DNA from: Streptomyces flaveolus
GTDB lineage: Bacteria > Actinomycetota > Actinomycetes > Streptomycetales > Streptomycetaceae
Direction of reading: 5' to 3'
Length of the DNA: 64,000 bases
NCBI RefSeq assembly: GCF_014648815.1
Contig: NZ_BMRV01000003.1
Location: 1-64,000 of the forward strand
Part shown: positions 52,422-61,433 of the stretch, piece by piece
How positions within the stretch are numbered: the first letter of the stretch is position 1
How the letters are laid out: every line of letters begins with the position of its first letter
Program-made: the position numbers and the translations under genes
The notes under the pieces: generated by a model
Seen by the model: the letters and a program-made list of their open reading frames with translations, nothing else
The model's database searches: none
Told to the model about the DNA's origin: nothing

Positions 52422-53054
52422 ATGCCCGTCCGCACCCGAGGAGTCCGTATCGCCGCAGCCGCACTGGCGGCCGGCGCGGCGGTGGCCGTCGCCGCCGTCC
52501 CGGCCACAGCGGCCACGCCTGGCTCCGGTACACCCGGCTCAGCCGAGCCCGCCTTCCTGGAACCGTCCGAACTGCCGCCGCACCCCGCCTCCGGCTGGTA
52601 CGCCGGACCCGTCACCGCCGGGCAGCCCGACCCGCTGCCGATGTGCGTGGGCGAGGCGCTGCCGTCCATCTCCTCCCACCGCCGGTACTGGACCGAGTAC
52701 GACACCGGCGCCCTCCAGGTCACCGTGGTCGAGCGCAGCACGAAGCGGGCCAAGGAGTTCGCCGCCCTGCTCCGCGCGGACCTCGACGACTGCGCGCGCA
52801 AGGTGATGGAGCAGTACCCCGACATCACCGCCACACAGAAGTACTACGGCCGGCTGAACGTGGAGGACGGCGCCCACGTCTACGGCGTCCACACGGTCTC
52901 CTCGTGGGGTTCCTCCGACATCGGCCTGTTCTCGGTCGGCCGGGACGGCACCACCGTGACCGTCGTGCAGTGGGGTCAGATGGGCACCTTCGAGCACGCG
53001 CAGGTGGCCGACTTCAAGTCCACCACCGTCACGGCCGTGAACAAGCTGTACTGA
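52422..53054 (+). CDS. Secreted protein of unknown function, 210 aa
   Basis: Exported by a Sec signal (RTRGVRIAAAALAAGAAVAV, cleavage near ATA-ATP at about residue 31). The mature domain has two cysteines, in PMCVGEALPS and LDDCARKV, probably a disulfide, and alternates strands such as ALQVTVVERSTKRAKEFAAL and GTTVTVVQWGQMG. The layout recalls PknH-type extracellular sensor domains of actinobacteria, but that is a weak impression. GGGGGACAC is the ribosome site. Followed by a strong terminator. Confidence 0.78.
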   Translation: MPVRTRGVRIAAAALAAGAAVAVAAVPATAATPGSGTPGSAEPAFLEPSELPPHPASGWYAGPVTAGQPDPLPMCVGEALPSISSHRRYWTEYDTGALQVTVVERSTKRAKEFAALLRADLDDCARKVMEQYPDITATQKYYGRLNVEDGAHVYGVHTVSSWGSSDIGLFSVGRDGTTVTVVQWGQMGTFEHAQVADFKSTTVTAVNKLY

Positions 53055-53059
53055 CACGC

Positions 53060-53092
53060 GTGGGGCGGGCCGGTCGTCCCGGCCCGCCCCAC
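53060..53092. terminator. 14-bp perfect hairpin between convergent genes
   Basis: GTGGGGCGGGCCGG and its exact complement, with loop TCGTC, 6 bp after the secreted-protein stop. Confidence 0.85.
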
Positions 53093-53111
53093 CCCGTGCT
53101 CCGGCGTCCCG

Positions 53112-53486
53112 TCAGCAGTCCGGCACGCCGGCGATCTTCTCGCCGCCCCGCAGGTACAGGTTGTTCACCCAGGCGATGTCACTGCCCGCGAACTCCTGCA
53201 CCGCGGTCCACCAGCTGTTACCGCCGACGGCCGGGTCGTACACGTACTGCCCCCGCTGCTGGCAGACGGCGTCCAGCCAGTAGTGGGAGCGGACCGCCAG
53301 CACGTTGGAGGCGGTGGTCGGCCGCTGGCGCAGGTTGACGTCGGCGGCCCAGATGTAGACGTCGGTGAGCGACGGGTCGCCGCCGCTCACCGTGGCCGGG
53401 GCGGCCTCGGCCGTGGCGGCGAGCGCCCCGGCGGTGAGCGTGGCCGCCGCCAGCACGGTGGCGGAGCGGCGCAGCAGTCGCTTCAT
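53112..53486 (-). CDS. Secreted SH3b-like protein, 124 aa (copy 1)
   Basis: A small exported protein. Signal RLLRRSATVLAAATLTAGAL, cleavage near AEA (about residue 29). The mature part looks like a bacterial SH3 domain: DVYIWAADVNLRQRPTTASN (residues about 43-62) and WVNNLYLRGGE near the end, with two cysteines. SH3b domains bind peptidoglycan. GGGGGACAC precedes the ATG. It lies 80 bp downstream of a gene for another secreted protein of exactly the same length and design, suggesting an old duplication, though identity between the two is low. Confidence 0.78.
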   Translation of the reverse strand: MKRLLRRSATVLAAATLTAGALAATAEAAPATVSGGDPSLTDVYIWAADVNLRQRPTTASNVLAVRSHYWLDAVCQQRGQYVYDPAVGGNSWWTAVQEFAGSDIAWVNNLYLRGGEKIAGVPDC

Positions 53487-53566
53487 GTGTGTGTCCCCCA
53501 TGGTGTGGTCCCCCAGGTGATCGGTCGGTGTGCGGGCCCGGCGGGCCCGGTGGCGGGCCGTGCCGG

Positions 53567-53941
53567 TCAGCAGGTCGCGGAGGCCGGCAGGTCCCCGTAC
53601 GCGTCGCCCTTGAGGTAGACGGCGCTCACATAGCCCTCGACGAGCTTCACCCAGACGTTGTTGGTGTAGCCGTTGTCGCTGATGGTCTCGCCGCGGGTCC
53701 AGCAGTACGCACCGCGCGGCTGGCCGGCCGCGACGGAGCCGACCTTGTCGTAGGAACGGGCGGGCCCGGAGCGGACGTTGACGGTCTCGTAGGGCTCGAC
53801 CGCGTACGGCGCGGCCAGGACCCGGTCGCCGCCCCGGCCGGTGTCGGAGGCCGCGAGGGCGGTGGTGGCGGTGAGCGGACCGAGCAGCGCCAGCGCCCCG
53901 GCCCCGACGAGCGCGACCCTGGTGAACGGGCGAACGGTCAT
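53567..53941 (-). CDS. Secreted SH3b-like protein, 124 aa (copy 2)
   Basis: Exported 124-residue protein with signal FTRVALVGAGALALLGPLTA (cleavage near ALA, residue about 30) and one SH3b-like domain: VEPYETVNVRSGPARSYDKV (residues about 48-67), GSVAAGQPRGAYCWTRGE and VWVKLVEGYVSAVYLKGD. Two cysteines (CWT and the C-terminal residue) could pair. Matches in length and domain to the downstream gene. Perhaps a cell-wall-bound small protein. GGGGGAAT upstream of the ATG. Confidence 0.82.
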   Translation of the reverse strand: MTVRPFTRVALVGAGALALLGPLTATTALAASDTGRGGDRVLAAPYAVEPYETVNVRSGPARSYDKVGSVAAGQPRGAYCWTRGETISDNGYTNNVWVKLVEGYVSAVYLKGDAYGDLPASATC

Positions 53942-54038
53942 GAGTGATTCCCCCTGTCCTGATGTGCCGCCCTGGGATGGTTGGCCGTCGGACGGCATCC
54001 GGTGTGCACTCAGCACTGTAGGGAGAACCGGCGCGCGG

Positions 54039-54064
54039 GGGTCCCTGACAAGTGTCAGGGACCC
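54039..54064 (-). terminator. 12-bp hairpin after the metallo-hydrolase gene
   Basis: GGGTCCCTGACA and its exact complement separated by AG; 14 bp downstream (on the minus strand) of the MBL-fold gene. Confidence 0.7.
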
Positions 54065-54077
54065 GGCGGTGCCCGCG

Positions 54078-54920
54078 CTACGTCACGACGGGCGGCCCCC
54101 CGCCCGGACGGAAGGTCGCCCGCTGACCGTGCCGGCAGTGCACGATCCGGTCCGCGAGGCCCTTGCGATCGGCCTCGGCGAGGAAGGCGTCGAGCGGCGA
54201 GCGGAAGACCGTGTAGTCGTCGTAGTGCACCGGAAGGATCCGCCGGGGGCCCAGGCGCCGCGCCAGATCCGCGCCCTGGCGTCCGTCCATGGTCACCACG
54301 AAGCCGCCCGGCAGCGTGGTGCCGCCCAGGTGCAGCACGGCCAGGTCCAGGTCGGGGAAGCGGCGGGCGATCTCGTCCAGGCCGTCGAAGAGCAGCGTGT
54401 CCCCGGACACGTAGAGCCGGTGCAGCGGCGGCCCGTCGGCCGGTCCGAACTCCAGCAGGCTGCCCATCACCGGCGGCAGCAGGCGCCGCAGCGCCGGGTG
54501 CCCGGCGTGGCGGCCGGGCAGCGCCGTGACGCGTGCCTGCGCGTCCCCGTGCCGCACGGTCTCCTGCTGCCAGGTGCGCAGTCCCACGGCACGGTGGAAT
54601 CCGTGCAGGCCCTGGAGCCGGCGGGAGGCGTGCGGGGTGGTGACGATCGGCAGCGACCGGGAGAGCCTTCGCCGGGCCACCCGGTCCCAGTGGTCGCCGT
54701 GCAGATGGGACAGCAGTACGGCGTCCAGGTCCGGCAGGTCGCGGGGATCGAGGGCGGGCTCGGTCAGACGGCGGCTGGTGAGGCCGTGACCGAGGTAGGC
54801 ACGCTGCCCGCGGTGGAGGAAGTTCGGGTCGGTCAGCAGGCTCAGCCCCCGGTACCGGAGCAGCACGGTGGCGTTGCCGATGAAGTGGATCCGCAGACTG
54901 TCGTCGGGGGACGGGGACAT
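54078..54920 (-). CDS. MBL-fold metallo-hydrolase (UlaG/NAPE-PLD-like)
   Basis: A 280-residue metallo-beta-lactamase-fold enzyme. It has IHFIGNATVLLRYRGLSLLT and DPNF at the start (residues about 11-34), the metal motif LSHLHGDHWD (about 69-78), YVSGDTLLFDG (about 169-179) and LPVHYDDYTVF near the end. This set, with GNATVL and DP, is typical of the UlaG / NAPE-phospholipase-D-like branch acting on phospholipids or sugar lactones. No signal peptide. Substrate open. Confidence 0.88.
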   Translation of the reverse strand: MSPSPDDSLRIHFIGNATVLLRYRGLSLLTDPNFLHRGQRAYLGHGLTSRRLTEPALDPRDLPDLDAVLLSHLHGDHWDRVARRRLSRSLPIVTTPHASRRLQGLHGFHRAVGLRTWQQETVRHGDAQARVTALPGRHAGHPALRRLLPPVMGSLLEFGPADGPPLHRLYVSGDTLLFDGLDEIARRFPDLDLAVLHLGGTTLPGGFVVTMDGRQGADLARRLGPRRILPVHYDDYTVFRSPLDAFLAEADRKGLADRIVHCRHGQRATFRPGGGPPVVT

Positions 54921-55112
54921 CGGCGTGCTCCTGTCCGGGAGTACTCGCCGGATCCGGCCGGCCCGGATCCTCGTGGAAGCGGGGAGTACCCCTCGTGCGG
55001 GCGTTCACCCGGGCACCGGCGGACGGCGCCGGAGGTGTCCGCGAGGCGGACCGGGGCACGCGGGCCGCGCGGCGTCGTCGTCATCACCGGCGTACGCGGC
55101 CCTGGCGGCCTG

Positions 55113-56807
55113 TCACTCGCCGGGCTCCACGGCGTCGCGTCGCCCGGTCGTCTCCTTCTGGTCCCGCTGCGCGAGCTCGGGATGGTGCAGGTCGAAGGCG
55201 GGGGACTCCGAGCGCACACGCGGCAGCGCGTGGAAATTGTGGCGCGGCGGGGGACACGACGTGGCCCACTCCAGGGAGCGGCCGTACCCCCAGGGGTCGT
55301 CGACCCCGACCGGCGTGCCGTACCTGGCGGTCTTCCACACGTTGTACAGGAACGGCAGCGTGGACAGGCCCAGCAGGAAGGCCCCGACGGTGGAGACCGT
55401 GTTGAGGGCCGTGAAGCCGTCGGCGGCCAGGTAGTCGGCGTACCGCCGCGGCATGCCTTCGACGCCGAGCCAGTGCTGCACGAGGAACGTGGTGTGGAAG
55501 CCGGCGAACAGCGTCCAGAAGTGCACCTTCTCCAGCCGGTGGTCGAGCATGCGCCCCGTCATCTTCGGCCACCAGAAGCTGAACCCGCCGAACATCGCGA
55601 ACACGATCGTGCCGAACAGCACGTAGTGGAAGTGCGCGACCACGAAGTACGAGTCGGTGACGTGCCAGTCCAGCGGCGGTGAGCCGAGGATCACCCCGGT
55701 CAGACCGCCGAAGAGGAACGTGACCAGGAAACCGGCCGCCCACAGCATCGGCGGCTCGAAGGACAGGGACCCCTGCCACATCGTGCCGATCCAGTTGAAG
55801 AACTTCACCCCGGTGGGCACGGCGATGAGATACGTCAGGAACGAGAAGAACGGCAGCAGCACCGCGCCCGTGGCGAACATGTGGTGCGCCCAGACGGTGG
55901 CCGACAGACCGGTGATGGCGATGGTGGCACCGATCAGGCTCACGTAGCCGAAGAGCGGCTTGCGCGCGAAGACGGGGATGATCTCGGTGACCACCCCGAA
56001 GAACGGCAGCGCGAGGATGTACACCTCGGGATGGCCGAAGAACCAGAACAGGTGCTGCCACAGGATCGGCCCGCCGTTCTGGGCGTCGAACACATGCGCA
56101 CCGAAGTGCCGGTCCGCCTCCAGCACCAGCAGGGAGGCCGCCAGCACCGGGAAGGCCAGCAGCACCAGGACCGAGGTCAGCAGGACGTTCCAGACGAAGA
56201 TCGGCATGCGGAAGATCGTCATGCCGGGGGCGCGCATGCAGATGATCGTGGTGATGAAGTTGACCGAACCGAGGATGGTGCCGAACCCCGACAGCGCCAG
56301 CCCCATGATCCACAGGTCGCCGCCGAGGTAGGGGGCGCCGGCGGGGCCGCTGAGCGGGGTGTAGGCGGTCCAGCCGAAGTCGGCGGCACCCTGCGGCGTG
56401 AGGAAGCCGGCCAGCACGATCAGCCCGCCGAACAGGAAGAGCCAGTACGCCAGCATGTTCAGCCGCGGGAACGCCACGTCCGGCGCGCCGATCTGCAACG
56501 GCATGACGGCGTTGGCGAATCCGGCGAAGGTCGGGGTGGCGAACAGCAGCAGCATGATCGTGCCGTGCATCGTGAAGGACTGGTTGTACTGCTCGGAGGA
56601 GAGCAACTGCAGGCCCGGCCGGGCCAGTTCCGCCCGGACGAGCATGGCCAGCACCCCGGCGACCAGGAAGAACCCGAACGACGTGATGAGGTAGAGGTGG
56701 CCGATGCGCTTGTGGTCGGTCGTGGTCAGCCAGGAGATGAGCACCCGTCCCCCGCGACGGCGCGGTGCCGCCGGGCCCGGTGCGATCGGTTCGGTCTGAG
56801 TCGCCAT
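55113..56807 (-). CDS. ctaD: Cytochrome c oxidase subunit I, orphan copy
   Basis: A 564-residue subunit I of the aa3-type haem-copper oxidase, which holds the low-spin haem, haem a3 and CuB in 12 membrane helices. Motifs: [20 protein letters not shown] with the first haem a His (residues about 82-101), [15 protein letters not shown] with CuB His and the cross-linked Tyr (about 255-269), WAHHMFATG (CuB His pair, about 306), and [11 protein letters not shown] (haem ligands, about 388-398). No ctaC, ctaE, ctaF or qcr genes are nearby, so this is probably a second copy using the other subunits from elsewhere. ATG chosen at the conserved MATQTE-type start. Confidence 0.95.
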   Translation of the reverse strand: MATQTEPIAPGPAAPRRRGGRVLISWLTTTDHKRIGHLYLITSFGFFLVAGVLAMLVRAELARPGLQLLSSEQYNQSFTMHGTIMLLLFATPTFAGFANAVMPLQIGAPDVAFPRLNMLAYWLFLFGGLIVLAGFLTPQGAADFGWTAYTPLSGPAGAPYLGGDLWIMGLALSGFGTILGSVNFITTIICMRAPGMTIFRMPIFVWNVLLTSVLVLLAFPVLAASLLVLEADRHFGAHVFDAQNGGPILWQHLFWFFGHPEVYILALPFFGVVTEIIPVFARKPLFGYVSLIGATIAITGLSATVWAHHMFATGAVLLPFFSFLTYLIAVPTGVKFFNWIGTMWQGSLSFEPPMLWAAGFLVTFLFGGLTGVILGSPPLDWHVTDSYFVVAHFHYVLFGTIVFAMFGGFSFWWPKMTGRMLDHRLEKVHFWTLFAGFHTTFLVQHWLGVEGMPRRYADYLAADGFTALNTVSTVGAFLLGLSTLPFLYNVWKTARYGTPVGVDDPWGYGRSLEWATSCPPPRHNFHALPRVRSESPAFDLHHPELAQRDQKETTGRRDAVEPGE

Positions 56808-57025
56808 CGGTCCAGGGCACCGCAAGCCTTTCCGGCTGTGTCGATGCCACGTCACACACCCACCGATGTAGGGCTGATTGGCTGATCGTTTCTATCCGTC
56901 CGGGTGCGTCGTAGGCCCTAAGGAGCGAACCGGCCGTCACCCGAATGGCCCCCGCGCGCTATTGGTGACGGGCGATCCGGTGTCTCCTGGAGTGTGTCAG
57001 CGGCGTCCAGGCTGGGAGGCCGGTC

Positions 57026-57220
57026 ATGTACGAAATGTGCGTGGGCCCGGAAAAGACGGGCGGAGCTTTGGTGTGGCACGTGATGGCCAAGCAGGCCGCG
57101 GCCACCTTGTGCGGACAGAAGCTCCGCGAGCGTATCGAGGCATCCGACGGTGAGAGGGCGCGTCACTGCCCTGACTGCATGGCTTCGTTCGAGAGGCTGA
57201 TGACAGCAACTCCATGCTGA
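57026..57220 (+). CDS. Small Cys-containing protein, 64 aa
   Basis: Function unknown. The core ALVWHVMAKQAAATLCGQKL (residues about 14-33) and ARHCPDCMASFERL (about 45-58) has the layout of small Streptomyces proteins with a His/Cys set (H, C, CxxC) that could bind zinc. A GGGAGG ribosome site lies 7 nt before the ATG, and a 19-bp terminator hairpin follows 13 bp after the stop, which together support a real small gene. Divergent from ctaD with about 220 bp between. Confidence 0.68.
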   Translation: MYEMCVGPEKTGGALVWHVMAKQAAATLCGQKLRERIEASDGERARHCPDCMASFERLMTATPC

Positions 57221-57233
57221 CGGACCGTCCGCG

Positions 57234-57276
57234 ACGTCGACCGCCCCGCCGCATCCCGCGGCGGGGCGGTCGACGT
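57234..57276. terminator. 19-bp perfect hairpin after the small gene
   Basis: Arms 57234-57252 and 57258-57276 with loop ATCCC; includes GTCGACCGCCCCGC. Very stable Rho-independent-type terminator without U-tract. Confidence 0.88.
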
Positions 57277-57968
57277 GTCGGCGGGTCCGGGGGTGTTCCG
57301 ACGACCACTCGCACGGCGCAGTGTCACGGCGTCCGGCCGGGGAAGGCGCGGATCGTGCCGGGCGCGCGGTCCTCCCGCGCCCGGCGTGGCAGGGTGTGCC
57401 GCGGCCGGGATCCCCGAGTCGGCCGCGGCGCACCCTCTCTGCCGGCACACCCCTTCGCGGCGCGGCCTCTGCGCCGTACTCCCGCGACCCCGCCGCACAC
57501 CGCGCCGCGGTACGGCGGGTGCGGGGCGGCCGTGATGGGTGTCGGCCACCGCGGGTTTTGGGTGCCGTCCCCGATGGTGGCCCGGGGACGCCGCGTGTGA
57601 CCGTGGAACCGCGCCGCGCCCCGGGGCCGGGAGCGTCACGGGGGAGCCCGTTCCTGCCGCCCGTTCAGCGGGTGGCGCCGGCGGCCCGGTCCAGGCCCAC
57701 CGGCCACGCCCGGGCGTCGAGGCGCCCGGCGGTGGCCGAGGCGTCCCGGAGTGGGCGGCCCGGAGAACCGGGCTCGGGGCCAAAGGCCCGTACCCCCTCG
57801 CCGTCTCGTCCACGACCCCGCGGGTCCGGGAGCGGCGCCGCCTCACGCCGGCGGCCGACGGCGTTCGAGCGCAGGACGGCCGACCGCGTCACACACGAAG
57901 GAGAACGCGCATCCCTTACCGTCGACCGAAGCCCTTCCGACCCTCCACGCGGCCCGAGGCGGTGGCCC
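57277..57968. other. 690-bp spacer without a recognisable gene
   Basis: Between the small gene's terminator and the antiporter. Several long open frames on both strands are Arg/Pro/Gly-rich and without family pattern; none has a sensible start with a ribosome site. A short upstream extension of the antiporter frame is possible. Function of the region unknown beyond the antiporter promoter. Confidence 0.5.
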
Positions 57969-59246
57969 GTGGGACACGCTGACACCCTGCTCGCCATGGG
58001 CGGCGCCTTTCTGGCCGCCGCGTTCCTCGCCCGCCTCGGCGGCAGGATCGGACTTCCGACGATTCCCCTGTTCATGCTGGCCGGCATCCTGCTCGGCCCC
58101 CACACACCCGGCTTCGTCCTGGTAGAGGACGCGCACGACTTCGAGATGCTCTCCGCGCTCGGACTGGTGCTGCTGCTCTTCTACCTGGGCCTGGAGTTCC
58201 ACCTCGACGACCTCAAGAGCGGCGGTAGACGGCTGCTGACCGCAGGCGGCATTTACCTGCTGCTCAACGTCGGCGCCGGCCTCGGCTTCGGCTTCGCACT
58301 GGGCTGGGGGGTGCGCGAAGCGCTGGTGCTCGCCGGTGTCCTCGGCATCTCCTCGTCCGCGATCGTCACCAAGATCCTCATCGACCTTGGCCGCATCGGC
58401 CGCCCCGAGACCCGTCTCATCCTCGGTGTCATCGTGGTGGAGGACATCTTCCTCGCGCTGTACCTGGCCGCGCTCCAGCCGGTGATATCGGGCGCCCACG
58501 GCGTCGCGGACACGGTGTTGCAGGCCGGCAAGGCGTTCGGGTTCCTGCTGGTGCTCGCCGCCGCGGCCCGCTGGGGCACCCGGCTCGTCGGACGCCTGAT
58601 CGAGACCCGCGACAACGAACTGCTCGTCATCAGTTTCCTCGGCGCCGCGGTCCTCGTCGCCGGCGTCTCCGAACTCCTCGGCGTCGCCGACGCCATCGGC
58701 GCCTTCATGGTCGGTCTGATCCTCGCCGGCACCCCCTCGGGACCACGGATCCGGGAACTGGTGCACCCGCTGCGCGACGCCTTCGCGGCGATCTTCTTCT
58801 TCGCCTTCGGACTGGCCATCGACCCCGGCGACCTCGCCTCCGTGGCCGGGCCGGTCGCCGCGGCGGCGGCACTGACCCTCGTCATGAACGTCGTCGCCGG
58901 ACTGTGCGTGGCCCGCGTGTACCGCTACGGCGCCGAACCGGCGGCGGAGATCGCCACCACCCTGGTGGCGCGCGGGGAGTTCGCGCTGATCCTGGCCGCG
59001 ATGGCCGCCGGCGCGGGACTCGACGCTCGGCTCGCCCCCTTCATCGCCGGTTACGTCCTCGTCCTCGCCGTCCTCGGCCCCGTCGTCGCGGGACGGGCTT
59101 ACGTGCTCGCCGGCGCCCTGCGGGCCGGGCGGAGGCTGCTGCCGGGCGGCCGTGCCTCCGGGCAGCCGGCGCGGGAGCGGCCCGGAGAGGACACGGTGGC
59201 CGGCGACTGCGCGTCGACGCCGGTCCACGCGGACGTCGAACGGTAG
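57969..59246 (+). CDS. CPA2-family cation/proton antiporter
   Basis: A 425-residue membrane protein of the KefB/NapA type that exchanges K+ or Na+ for H+, with about 12 helices. Seen: RIGLPTIPLFMLAGILLGPH (residues about 24-43), LLFYLGLEFHLDDLK (about 71-85), LVLAGVLGISSSAIVTKILI (about 119-138) and VADAIGAFMVGLILAGTPSG (about 238-257). There is no C-terminal RCK/TrkA-N domain; the last 40 residues are hydrophilic. In relatives such a protein pairs with a separate TrkA-C regulator (KhtT type), absent here. GTG start chosen; an ATG ten codons later is an option. Confidence 0.88.
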   Translation: MGHADTLLAMGGAFLAAAFLARLGGRIGLPTIPLFMLAGILLGPHTPGFVLVEDAHDFEMLSALGLVLLLFYLGLEFHLDDLKSGGRRLLTAGGIYLLLNVGAGLGFGFALGWGVREALVLAGVLGISSSAIVTKILIDLGRIGRPETRLILGVIVVEDIFLALYLAALQPVISGAHGVADTVLQAGKAFGFLLVLAAAARWGTRLVGRLIETRDNELLVISFLGAAVLVAGVSELLGVADAIGAFMVGLILAGTPSGPRIRELVHPLRDAFAAIFFFAFGLAIDPGDLASVAGPVAAAAALTLVMNVVAGLCVARVYRYGAEPAAEIATTLVARGEFALILAAMAAGAGLDARLAPFIAGYVLVLAVLGPVVAGRAYVLAGALRAGRRLLPGGRASGQPARERPGEDTVAGDCASTPVHADVER

Positions 59247-59697
59247 GACCGGTCGGAGCCCGAACGCCCCCGACGGCGGCATGGCAACGGCACTTTCCGG
59301 AGCCGCCGTCCGGGGTCCCGGCGACGTCGGCGCCGCCGGGGCAGGAGCGGGCCGGCGTACCTCCCCGCTCCTCGGCACTCTTGACGGTTCGTCGCTCACG
59401 CGCGGCCGACACCGCGCACGGCACGGTCGCCGTGGCCCTCCGGAGCGGGCGCGTCGGTCGCCGTGGTGTTCCGGAAGGAGACCCGCCGGTCTCCGGGGAC
59501 CGGGTCCGCCGGTCGCCGCGGTCCTCCGCGACAGGACGGCCGTACTCCCGGCCCCGCACAGCGGGCCGCGTCGGCCCGCCGAGGGCCGGCCGGACTGCAC
59601 CCCCGGCCCGCGGGCCGCCCCGTACCCCAGTGGGACAATCTGCCCGCAGGGGCGGCGCTGTGGTCGGGGCCGTCCGGGAGCGGAAGGAGCCGAGAGC
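59247..59697. other. 450-bp spacer, no gene seen
   Basis: GC-rich stretch between the antiporter and the small membrane protein genes. I see no convincing open frame or clear hairpin; it must contain the promoter of the downstream gene. Confidence 0.5.
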
Positions 59698-60129
59698 ATG
59701 ATCGAGTGGGTCCCCCTGGGCAGCGGTGCCAGACCCGTTCCCCGGCCCGTCGCGGCTCCGCTGGTGTGGGCGGGAGCCTTCGCCGGCGCGCTCGTCCTGG
59801 TGGCGCTCCTCAACGGCACCGTGGGCTCCGGACGTCCGGGACTGGCGCTGGCCGTGCTCTCCCTCCTGGCGGCCCTGCTCGGCCTGTGCGCCCGGTTCAC
59901 CGCCGCCCCGGGCACGGCCGTCCTGTGCTGGCTGTCCCTCAACGGCTTCGCGATACCGCCCGCCGGGGTGCTCACCTGGGCCGGACGCCGGGACGCGCTC
60001 TGGCTCGCCTGCCTGTTCGGCGCGGCCCTCGTCGGCACCGCCCTGGCCCGCCTGGTCCACGCCCGCGCCGCCTACCGCCGGCTCACGGCCCAGCCCGGCC
60101 CCGGGACGACGGCGCCGGGCGACATGTGA
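59698..60129 (+). CDS. Small four-helix membrane protein
   Basis: A 143-residue integral membrane protein with four hydrophobic segments (about residues 20-42, 50-68, 72-90 and 97-115). The region ALLNGTVGSGRPGLALAVLS and LCWLSLNGFAIPPAGVLTW recalls the DUF4118 membrane domain of KdpD-type sensors, here on its own. A GAAGGAG ribosome site lies 7 nt before the ATG. Role unknown; a partner kinase is not next to it. Confidence 0.72.
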   Translation: MIEWVPLGSGARPVPRPVAAPLVWAGAFAGALVLVALLNGTVGSGRPGLALAVLSLLAALLGLCARFTAAPGTAVLCWLSLNGFAIPPAGVLTWAGRRDALWLACLFGAALVGTALARLVHARAAYRRLTAQPGPGTTAPGDM

Positions 60130-60165
60130 CACGGCGGCAGGTGACGCGTATCCGTCCGGTACGGG

Positions 60166-60197
60166 AGGGGTCCCGCCGGGTGCCCGGCGGGACCCCT
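60166..60197. terminator. 15-bp hairpin between convergent genes
   Basis: AGGGGTCCCGCCGGG and its exact complement separated by only TG; a real loop would open the last base pairs. Likely bidirectional. Confidence 0.75.
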
Positions 60198-60214
60198 GGT
60201 GGGGCTGCGTTCGC

Positions 60215-61369
60215 TCAGGCCGTGTGCAGGGTCAGCCCGTAGCGGTTCAGGATCTCGTTGACCGGCTGGAACCAGGTCTCCCCGCCGCCGGAGCAGTTGC
60301 CCCAGCCGCCCGAGGTGACGCCCTGCGCCTGGTCGCCGCTGATGAAGGAGCCGCCCGAGTCGCCGGGCTCGGCGCAGACGCTGGTCTTCGTCATCTGGTG
60401 CACGGCGCCCTGGCTGTAGTTGACCGTCTCGTTCTTGGCCAGCACGGTGCCGCAGTGCCAGTGGGTGGTGGAACCGGAGCGGCACACCGAGGCGCCGACC
60501 GGTGCCTCGTTCGAGCCGCGCACCAACTGGTCCGGGACGGTGCCCCAGCCGAGCACGACCGGCACCGTCCACCAGCCGCTGCCCACCGAGACCCAGGCGT
60601 AGTCGTTGTCCGGGAACGAGGAGCCCTGGAACGTGCCCACGTACGACCGGTCCCAGCCGCTGACGCCGGCGCCGGCCCGTCCGCAGTGCCCGGCGGTGAC
60701 GAAGCCGCCGTGCACCGAGAAGCCGATGGAGCAGCGGACGTTGCCGGTGTAGTACGGGTCGCCGCCGACCGTGCCCGCCGCGAAGGTCCGCGGTGCGGAC
60801 GGGACCGTCCGCACGGTCACCGGGCCCGCCGCGCGGGCCCGGGCCACGAAGCGCCGGACATCGTTGTCGGCGCGCTCGTCGGCGACGACGTCGACGACCA
60901 CCGTGTTGGCGGCCGGGTCGACGTGCCAGCCGCTGACGCCGGCGGGGGCGGCCAGACGGTCGACGCGCCGCTTGGCGGCGTCGAGGTGCCGCGCGCTGTG
61001 CGTGACGGTGCGGACGTCGGCGCCGGTGGAGCGGACGGCCCGGACCGTGGCGGGGGCGGCGTCCGCGGTGACGGCCACGGTCAGCCGCCCGCGGCCGGCG
61101 TCGAACCACGAGCCGCCGAAGTCGTCCCCGGCGGCCCGGCGTGCCGCGGGGGCGAGGTCGGTGGCGTGCCGTTCGGCCGCGAGCCGGTCCTCGGCCTGGG
61201 CCCGGGTGAGTCCGAGGTCCCGCTGCATGGCCTGGAGGAGACCGGCGGAGGCGGTGGGGGAGCCGGCGGGTGAGCCGGTCGCGGCGGCGGGCAGTGTGCC
61301 CGCCGCGGTCCAGCTGCCGAGGACGAGGAGGGTGGCCAGGCCACAGTTCCTGAGTCTGCTGCGTCTCAC
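60215..61369 (-). CDS. Secreted serine protease, streptogrisin/alpha-lytic type (S1)
   Basis: A 384-residue pre-pro-protease. Signal NCGLATLLVLGSWTAAGTLP, then an alpha-lytic-type pro-region (from about residue 40 to 195; LLQAMQRDLGLTRAQAEDRL is typical), then the catalytic domain beginning near GTVGGDPYYT. The triad is complete: His in FVTAGHCGRAG, Asp in FPDNDYAWVSV and Ser in EPGDSGGSFISG; six cysteines suit three disulfides. The pro-region is a folding chaperone cleaved off outside the cell. The GTG start follows AAGGGCACCCCT. A perfect LacI-type palindrome 51 bp upstream suggests nutrient-controlled expression. Confidence 0.93.
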   Translation of the reverse strand: MRRSRLRNCGLATLLVLGSWTAAGTLPAAATGSPAGSPTASAGLLQAMQRDLGLTRAQAEDRLAAERHATDLAPAARRAAGDDFGGSWFDAGRGRLTVAVTADAAPATVRAVRSTGADVRTVTHSARHLDAAKRRVDRLAAPAGVSGWHVDPAANTVVVDVVADERADNDVRRFVARARAAGPVTVRTVPSAPRTFAAGTVGGDPYYTGNVRCSIGFSVHGGFVTAGHCGRAGAGVSGWDRSYVGTFQGSSFPDNDYAWVSVGSGWWTVPVVLGWGTVPDQLVRGSNEAPVGASVCRSGSTTHWHCGTVLAKNETVNYSQGAVHQMTKTSVCAEPGDSGGSFISGDQAQGVTSGGWGNCSGGGETWFQPVNEILNRYGLTLHTA

Positions 61370-61419
61370 AGGGGTGCCCTTCGTCGTTCCAGCGAGGTGG
61401 GGGTGGAACAACCGCGGTC

Positions 61420-61433
61420 TGAGAGCGCTCTCA
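61420..61433. promoter_or_regulatory. Perfect palindrome TGAGAGCGCTCTCA upstream of the protease
   Basis: A perfect 14-bp palindrome 51 bp before the protease start codon. It differs from the CebR-type box found at 47644 by one base per half-site and keeps the central AGCGCT, the pattern of a LacI-family operator. Confidence 0.7.

Noticed and set aside
57321..57968. Extra N-terminal domain of the antiporter from the long upstream open frame
   Set aside because: The upstream 216 codons are Arg/Pro-rich and unlike any membrane or regulatory domain; the family start matches the GTG at 57969 or ATG at 57996.
57843..60038. 731-codon minus-strand open frame over the antiporter
   Set aside because: Antisense shadow; the plus strand encodes a clear CPA2 antiporter and the minus translation is low-complexity Gly/Glu/Asp.
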